From Taxawa tesnikishii (nom. ined.) (taxonomy: Eukaryota; Ascomycota; Dothideomycetes; Dothideales): a stretch of 64,000 nt of DNA. A program made the translations under genes and the position numbers. The notes under the pieces were generated by a model, which saw nothing but the letters and a program-made list of their open reading frames with translations, was not told the origin of the DNA and ran no database searches. Of this stretch, positions 59,115 through 64,000 are shown one piece after another. The stretch lies in NCBI GenBank assembly GCA_030247885.1, contig JAPDRO010000003.1, positions 1,116,001 through 1,180,000 on the forward strand, given 5' to 3'. The first letter of the stretch is position 1. Each line of letters opens with the position of its first letter.

Positions 59115-60148
59115 AGCTTTTCAGCGTCATGGTCGAAGCTCGCGGAGCCTTTCTCAGCTCATCAGTGACCCTTTCACAATCCTGGACCTCGGTTTCGGGG
59201 CTGGGCTGGGCTGACTGAATAGATAGTAGCAAGCTACCAGATCTGCGGAGGCCGGGGAAGCTCTAACTTTGTAAAGAAGCACCAGTGTAACGTTGGAACT
59301 TTGCATAAGACAGCACGCAAAGTAGGGAGGCTTCGACGAGGGCTGCAAGTGGGAGCTGAACCTGAGGAGAAGCCTAATCCGGTACCGATCGATAACCCAT
59401 GGGACGTCACCTCTGGATGAGACAAGCTGTGAAGTGCTCTGAAGAGGACAAGTGCCGACTTCAGGCAAACCAAGCAAGACTCGGCCTCACTAAAGGGAAG
59501 CAGAGGTTTTATGAGTACAGTCGGTTGGTTGTGAGGACCTTGAAGAGGCAGTGTGTCAAACGTAGGCGAAACCAAGGGGCTAAGGCGCGGTACTGCAACT
59601 GAACTTGCTCCTACGTCCACCTCAGCTGTAGCGCTGAGGTCGCAGTGTTTGTCAAGGAAGATGGGGAGACCAGGGAATGCTTGTAAAGGATGCACCTTTA
59701 TCCGAGCGCTAGTCTAAACATCAGCGTTCCAAGTCTGACGTGAACAAACTCAGTAAACCTAGTGGAATGATACCTGTGAATCAACGTTCATGCAACTATG
59801 CACTGGTTTTGCACAGCGTGATGTTTAGGCTCTCCCCAATAGCTGAGGTGGAGGAGGGTGTCGGCAGCGTGACTGAGGGAAAGGCGGAGACGAGAACTCA
59901 CAACCGTGTTCAATATTGACGACTGGCAAACGTTCTCCAAAGGAGCATTGGCCGTGTCGCTCTTGACCGAGAAGTTACCGGACCCTCAAAAGACGCGTGC
60001 GCCAGGCCTCATCTTAGGTAAGTCGGCAGGGTGTAACGGATCGGGACCCCTGCTGTAAAGCAAGGGAACCTCCGCATGATCCTTCCACTTGTTCTTCATT
60101 ATCAAACCTTGTCGTTCATACATTGTTTGGTTCATGCAACTTGTCAGA
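59115..60148. other. Intergenic, 1.0 kb
   Basis: No gene is supported. A minus-strand frame of 153 codons (59234-59695) is Pro/Leu/Ser-rich with no motif and looks like a chance frame. The end holds the promoter of the TPR gene. Confidence 0.45.
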
Positions 60149-61939
60149 ATGCCTGCAAGCCTAAACGCCTTGTCCGGAATCGATGAGTACTACAACCTGG
60201 GATCCTTCGGACGGAAGATCACCACGGGTAGTGCTGAGGCTCAGACCTGGTTCAATCGCGGTTTAACGTGGGCTTATGGCTTCAATTATGAAGAATCCGC
60301 CAGATGCTTCGAACGAGCTGCTTCATTCGATCCATCATGCGCTATGGTCTATTGGGGCCTGGCTTATGCCTCAGGTCCACATTACAACAAGCCCTGGCAG
60401 ACCTATGACAAGGTGGACCTCAAGGCCACGGTCGAGCGCACATATCACGCATCACGCAGGGCCAAGGCTTATAGGGACAACGCCACGCCCGTTGAGCAGG
60501 CACTCATCGATGCTATCCAGTTCCGTTACCCGAGCGAGACCGTGGCCGACGTCGAGCAGTATGCGAAGCAAAATCGCACCTACGCCGACGCCATGGAATC
60601 GGTCTACCGCGACTTCGGTGACGATCTGGATGTGGCGGCTATCTACGCCGATTCGTTGATGAATCTGACACCCTGGAATCTCTGGGACATAACGACCGGA
60701 CAGCCGGTTGCTGGATCCCGGACCCTCGACATAAGGAAGGTGATTGAGGATGCTTTGGCTCGGGAAGGAGGTCTTGAACATCCAGGCTTGCTCCATCTGC
60801 ATATCCACGAGGTCGAAATGTCACCAACCCCAGAGATAGGCTTGAATGCTGCGGACCGCCTCCGCGGCCTGATCCCTGATGCGGGCCATCTCAACCACAT
60901 GCCATCGCATCTGGACGTCCTGATGGGAGACTACCGACGTTCGATCAGCTCCAATTACAATGCAACACTCGCCGATGACAAGTTTCTGCATCGCTCCGGA
61001 GCACACAATTTCTACACTCTCTACCGACTGCATAATTACCATTCCCTCATCTATGCCGCAATGTTCGCTGGTAGAAAAAACTTGCGTTGGATAGTGTGGG
61101 TCGCATGGAAGCGACTATCCCCCAAGAAATCTTACGCGTTCAGTCTCCTCCAGTAAGAATGTATACTGAAACATCATCGACATGTCAATGCAGCACTAAC
61201 AGCAAAAAAACAGATGGCGGATTGGCTGGAAGCTTTCCTGACGGTGCGTGCTCATGTCATGGTACGCTTTGGTATGTGGGATGATATCATTCGGATGGCC
61301 CTTCCTCACGATCAGGAGCTGTGCAGTGTCACGACTGCTACAGTTCATTATGCCAAAGGCGTGGCATTGGCTGCCACCGGCAATGTTGCAGGGGCGGAGC
61401 GTGAGCGCGGATTATTCCAAAAGGCCTTTGAGCGTGTTCCATCCACCCGAATGGACTTTCCTAACAAGTGTACGAATATCCTTGCAGTCGCCGCGGCCAT
61501 GCTAGATGGTGAGATTGAGTACCGTCGCGGCAACTACCAGCAGGCGTTTGACAGCCTGCGTAAATCGATCGAGCTTGACGATAGGCTCATCTACAGCGAG
61601 CCTTGGGGATGGATGCAGCCTGCACGCCATGCGTATGCCGCGCTGATGCTCGAGCAAGGACATGTCGAAGAGGCGGCCAAAGCATACAGTGCCGATCTGG
61701 GTATCGACAACACTCTCGCACGAGCTCGTCAACATCCAAATAACGTTTGGGCGCTTCAGGGCTATCACGAATGTATGGTGCGACTGGGCCGTAAGACTGA
61801 GGCAGACCTCATCGAACCTCAGCTAAGGCTGGCTCTGGCGTTGGCCGATATTCCAGTCAAATCGTCATGTTTCTGTCGGAAGGACACGTCTCGGGCGCCA
61901 GGCGTAAGTGCAATCTTTCCAATAGTCAATGGAAGCTAA
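60149..61939 (+). CDS. TPR-repeat protein
   Basis: Two exons (60149-61152, 61214-61939) encode about 576 residues. The start gives MPASLNALSGIDEYYNLGSF. TPR-like helix pairs are clear: AQTWFNRGLTWAYGFNYEES with CFERAASFDPSCAMVYWGLA, then IHEVEMSPTPEIGLNAADRL and LNHMPSHLDVLMGDYRRSI. At the C-terminus lie GEIEYRRGNYQQAFDSLRKS and GYHECMVRLGRKTEADLIEP. The end SSCFCRKD is a common feature of this family, which is shared with bacteria and whose role is not known. One base seems lost in the A6 run near 61076-61081, which breaks AGRKN from LALDSVGRMEA. A possible extra intron (donor GGCGTAAGT near 61902, acceptor GCTGTAG near 61960) would give a different last 22 residues. Confidence 0.75.
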
Positions 61940-62965
61940 CCATGAGGTAGTGCTGTAGCTCGAAGGAGACAGCAAACTTGTAGACGGAATTCTTGTTGAC
62001 GCCGCCTCACCATATGCCATTGGTTGACGGGACTACGTTGCCGCTTATCATGGGGACCAAGTGGTCACGTAGACTCTTACTGCGCTGTATTGCAGAAGCT
62101 GGAACCAACCTGTTAAACTCATCATTGCCGGCGCACTCGGGAAAAGCGGATAATTTGAGTAGTATCGTCACGCTCCGCCCTCCCGCTTGTTGGTATGTTG
62201 GCAAACGTCGTTCATATGATACGCCGCGTCGAACATTTACACCATATTCCTCTGTCCTTGGTCAGCACAATTCTTCCAAGTACCATCCCCACGGCTGTCA
62301 AAATCTCATCATGGGAGCATGTCTCTCCCCTCACTCTCCCAGTTCCTCTCAACGATCTTCCTCTTCTTGTCAGTCCTCAACACTCAAAATGACCGGCATC
62401 CTTGGCCTCGGATCTCTAGGCAGATCGCAGTGGTACAGTTTCGGAGCCCTCAGCAACCCCTCGTTGCCCGACGCGGGTCTGATACCGAGCGCCTACAGGA
62501 CACGTACCACGGCAATGGCAAGGCAACTTCCAGTTGCAAGGCAAGTCAGTTTTAGCGACGCGTAGACGTTAGTTACCAGGAAACATAGGATTGCTATTAT
62601 GTCATTTCCCTCCAACAGATGGCAAAGGTAGTTAATCCCAGATTAGAAAAAGTCAGCCAGGTAACAGGCAAAGGAAAACAGGAAACTACGGTTTCCAACA
62701 GGAGCCAATCTAAGCAAGAATCGTGTCCTCGCTCATCGACAAACGCAACACTGGTGCAAGTACCCAACAACCCTTCCTAAAGAGAGATTAGCAAGTCATC
62801 AAAAGCCAGCACAGACGATACCCTCATAGTCGGAGCATACGTCTCCGTTCCAGGTGAGTGTGTAGGCCATTGTAACTGCCGCATCTTCCAAATTTCTTCT
62901 GCATTAAAAAGCATCCAGGGCGGCGGTACCGACCCCTCCATAGCCGATTGACGCTGGCCAGCCAC
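61940..62965. other. Convergent intergenic region, 1.0 kb
   Basis: It lies between the convergent TPR and CCCH genes. A 190-codon plus-strand frame (61993-62565) has no motif and is probably chance, though its first part could be a last exon of the TPR gene. Confidence 0.4.
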
Positions 62966-64000
62966 CTAAGCCGTGCTCTTGACCGCCTCCTTGTCGCCAT
63001 TTTCATAGAGCTTCCACATAGGATTGGTATCGATATCATGCAGGCCCTGGAACCAACACTGGCTCTGCACACACCTGTCCCCGTACGGACACTGGTGCCC
63101 GTACGTGCAATCGTAGTCCCTGCAGTCACCACGGTTCGGACAGCTGCGTGTCCGAGCATGGTGTTTCAAAGCGAGCATTTCACCAGGCGACAACTTCTCG
63201 CCATGGTTGTAATCGCAATAAGCCCCGGCGTCGCACTTGCCTGCGAGGTGAAAGGCGTTACAAACTTTTCGGGTTTTGATTCGGTCAAAAGGCGCTGCTG
63301 AGCCGCATAGTCCGGACGAGGCAGTCTGGCGTCGATGCGATCGTTGTAGGAGTTCAGCACAATGAACTTGCGTGTTGCCGGGGACTTGACTGTCGCAATC
63401 TTGATGTTCTTCGCGACGGTACCGCTCTTGCCGACGAAGGCCCAGGAATTGCCGGCGGCTGCGCCGGGTTTGGCCGAGTCGGCTGGCGCGCTGCTCGCTG
63501 TCGAGGCGGCGGGGGAGAAGGGCTAGCTGACCTTGGGACGAAGGTGGCCGTGGCAGCGTTCATCGTGCTTTGCGCCGGAGTGCCGCTAGTTGACTGCATT
63601 GCTGGCCGTGGTGGCACTATGGACGATGTCCGAGAAGGAACAGATGTGGAGTATCCATCCGGCAGATGCTCCGATCTGAAGACCGAGGGAAATCGGACTG
63701 TGTCAAAGCCAAGTTCTAGAAAGCCGGGTTGTGCGGGCAGTGTCTCCAGAAGAGACATCCGAGAGGCTGCGTTAAGGTCGTGTTTGTAAGTATGCAGGTT
63801 AGGTAGATAGCCGTTGTCGTGACAACCGCTGAAGATGATGTGCTTGCACTGGACATTGTGCACAAAAGACGCAATGTCTCTTTGAGCTTGTGGTCTGCTC
63901 TTTCCTTGCCACTGCCAACATCAATAAAACTAAAAAGAGGCTGATTGAGGCCGAATGCCCGTGCAAAAGTCGCCATCTCCGAATGATGCTGAAGCATACC
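62966..64000 (-). CDS. CCCH zinc-finger protein, N-terminus beyond the window
   Basis: The gene enters from the right edge and ends with TAG at 62966. The first part holds PLFSFIDVGSGKERADHKLK and IIFSGCHDNGYLPNLHTYKH, a conserved N-terminal domain that fungal proteins combine with CCCH fingers (DUF7923-like). A Pro/Ser/Ala linker follows, then ATRKFIVLNSYNDRIDARL. Finger one is CNAFHLAGKCDAGAYCDYNH (C-x8-C-x5-C-x3-H). Finger two is CPNRGDCRDYDCTYGH (C-x5-C-x4-C-x3-H). A partial third, CPYGDRCVQSQC, comes next. Such tandem fingers usually bind RNA. Three apparent single-base losses break the frame near 63865 (TTTT), 63512 (CCCCC) and 63263 (TTT). The last one falls on the first Cys of finger one. 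At least 340 residues lie in the window. Confidence 0.82.

Noticed and set aside
59234-59695. Minus-strand frame of 153 codons
   Set aside because: Low-complexity Pro/Leu/Ser sequence without motif; better seen as intergenic.

Overview
The window reads as chromosomal DNA of a filamentous ascomycete, most likely a Dothideomycete. Genes are split by short introns (about 50-130 bases) with GT...AG ends and CTRAC-like branch sites. The protein families fit: a pisatin-demethylase-like P450, a Zn2Cys6 regulator, an F-box-like LPAELRLQIY protein, FIT2/Scs3, Vac8 and Utp10. The species cannot be named from the sequence alone. No rRNA, tRNA, CRISPR array or intact transposon was found.

Layout. 0-7 kb: a decayed GH2 beta-galactosidase, an F-box-like gene and a two-exon protein kinase, all on the minus strand. 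8-11.4 kb: VAC8 and the exosome subunit CSL4 (plus). 11.4-18.2 kb: a gene-poor block with a recombinase-like relic, a 0.25-kb MITE-like element, a G-rich tract and a 34-codon ORF behind a spliced leader. 18.2-30 kb: a P450 (minus), a decayed coiled-coil gene, a Rab5-type GTPase, FIT2/SCS3 (minus), an NTF2-like protein, a small membrane protein and the complex I assembly factor NDUFAF5 (minus). 30.5-46.8 kb: a housekeeping-rich stretch with dynactin p62, a DUF6604-like/CUE protein, NRDE2 (minus), UTP10 and a DENND11/LCHN-like protein. 46.8-52 kb: a second gene-poor block. 52-64 kb: a Zn2Cys6 transcription factor, an endophilin-type BAR protein (minus), an unknown 588-residue protein, a TPR protein and a CCCH zinc-finger protein running off the right end (minus).

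The genes form no pathway cluster. Loose themes are RNA processing and ribosome biogenesis (CSL4, NRDE2, UTP10, CCCH) and membrane traffic or organelle biology (VAC8, Rab5, FIT2, p62, DENND11, BAR). NRDE2 and UTP10 share a 357-base divergent promoter.

The strongest pattern is not a gene. Twelve otherwise well-conserved genes carry 22 apparent reading-frame breaks. Twenty-one are losses of a single base and one is a gain of one base (or loss of two). Most lie in short homopolymers, and eight other genes are clean. Residual indel error in an assembly is the simplest reading. The beta-galactosidase is different: it has five in-frame stops, mostly of C:G to T:A type, and looks truly dead. I did not find a convincing new multi-gene system. 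The best candidates for novelty are the DUF6604-like/CUE protein, the unknown 588-residue protein, the 34-codon ORF and the MITE-like element.
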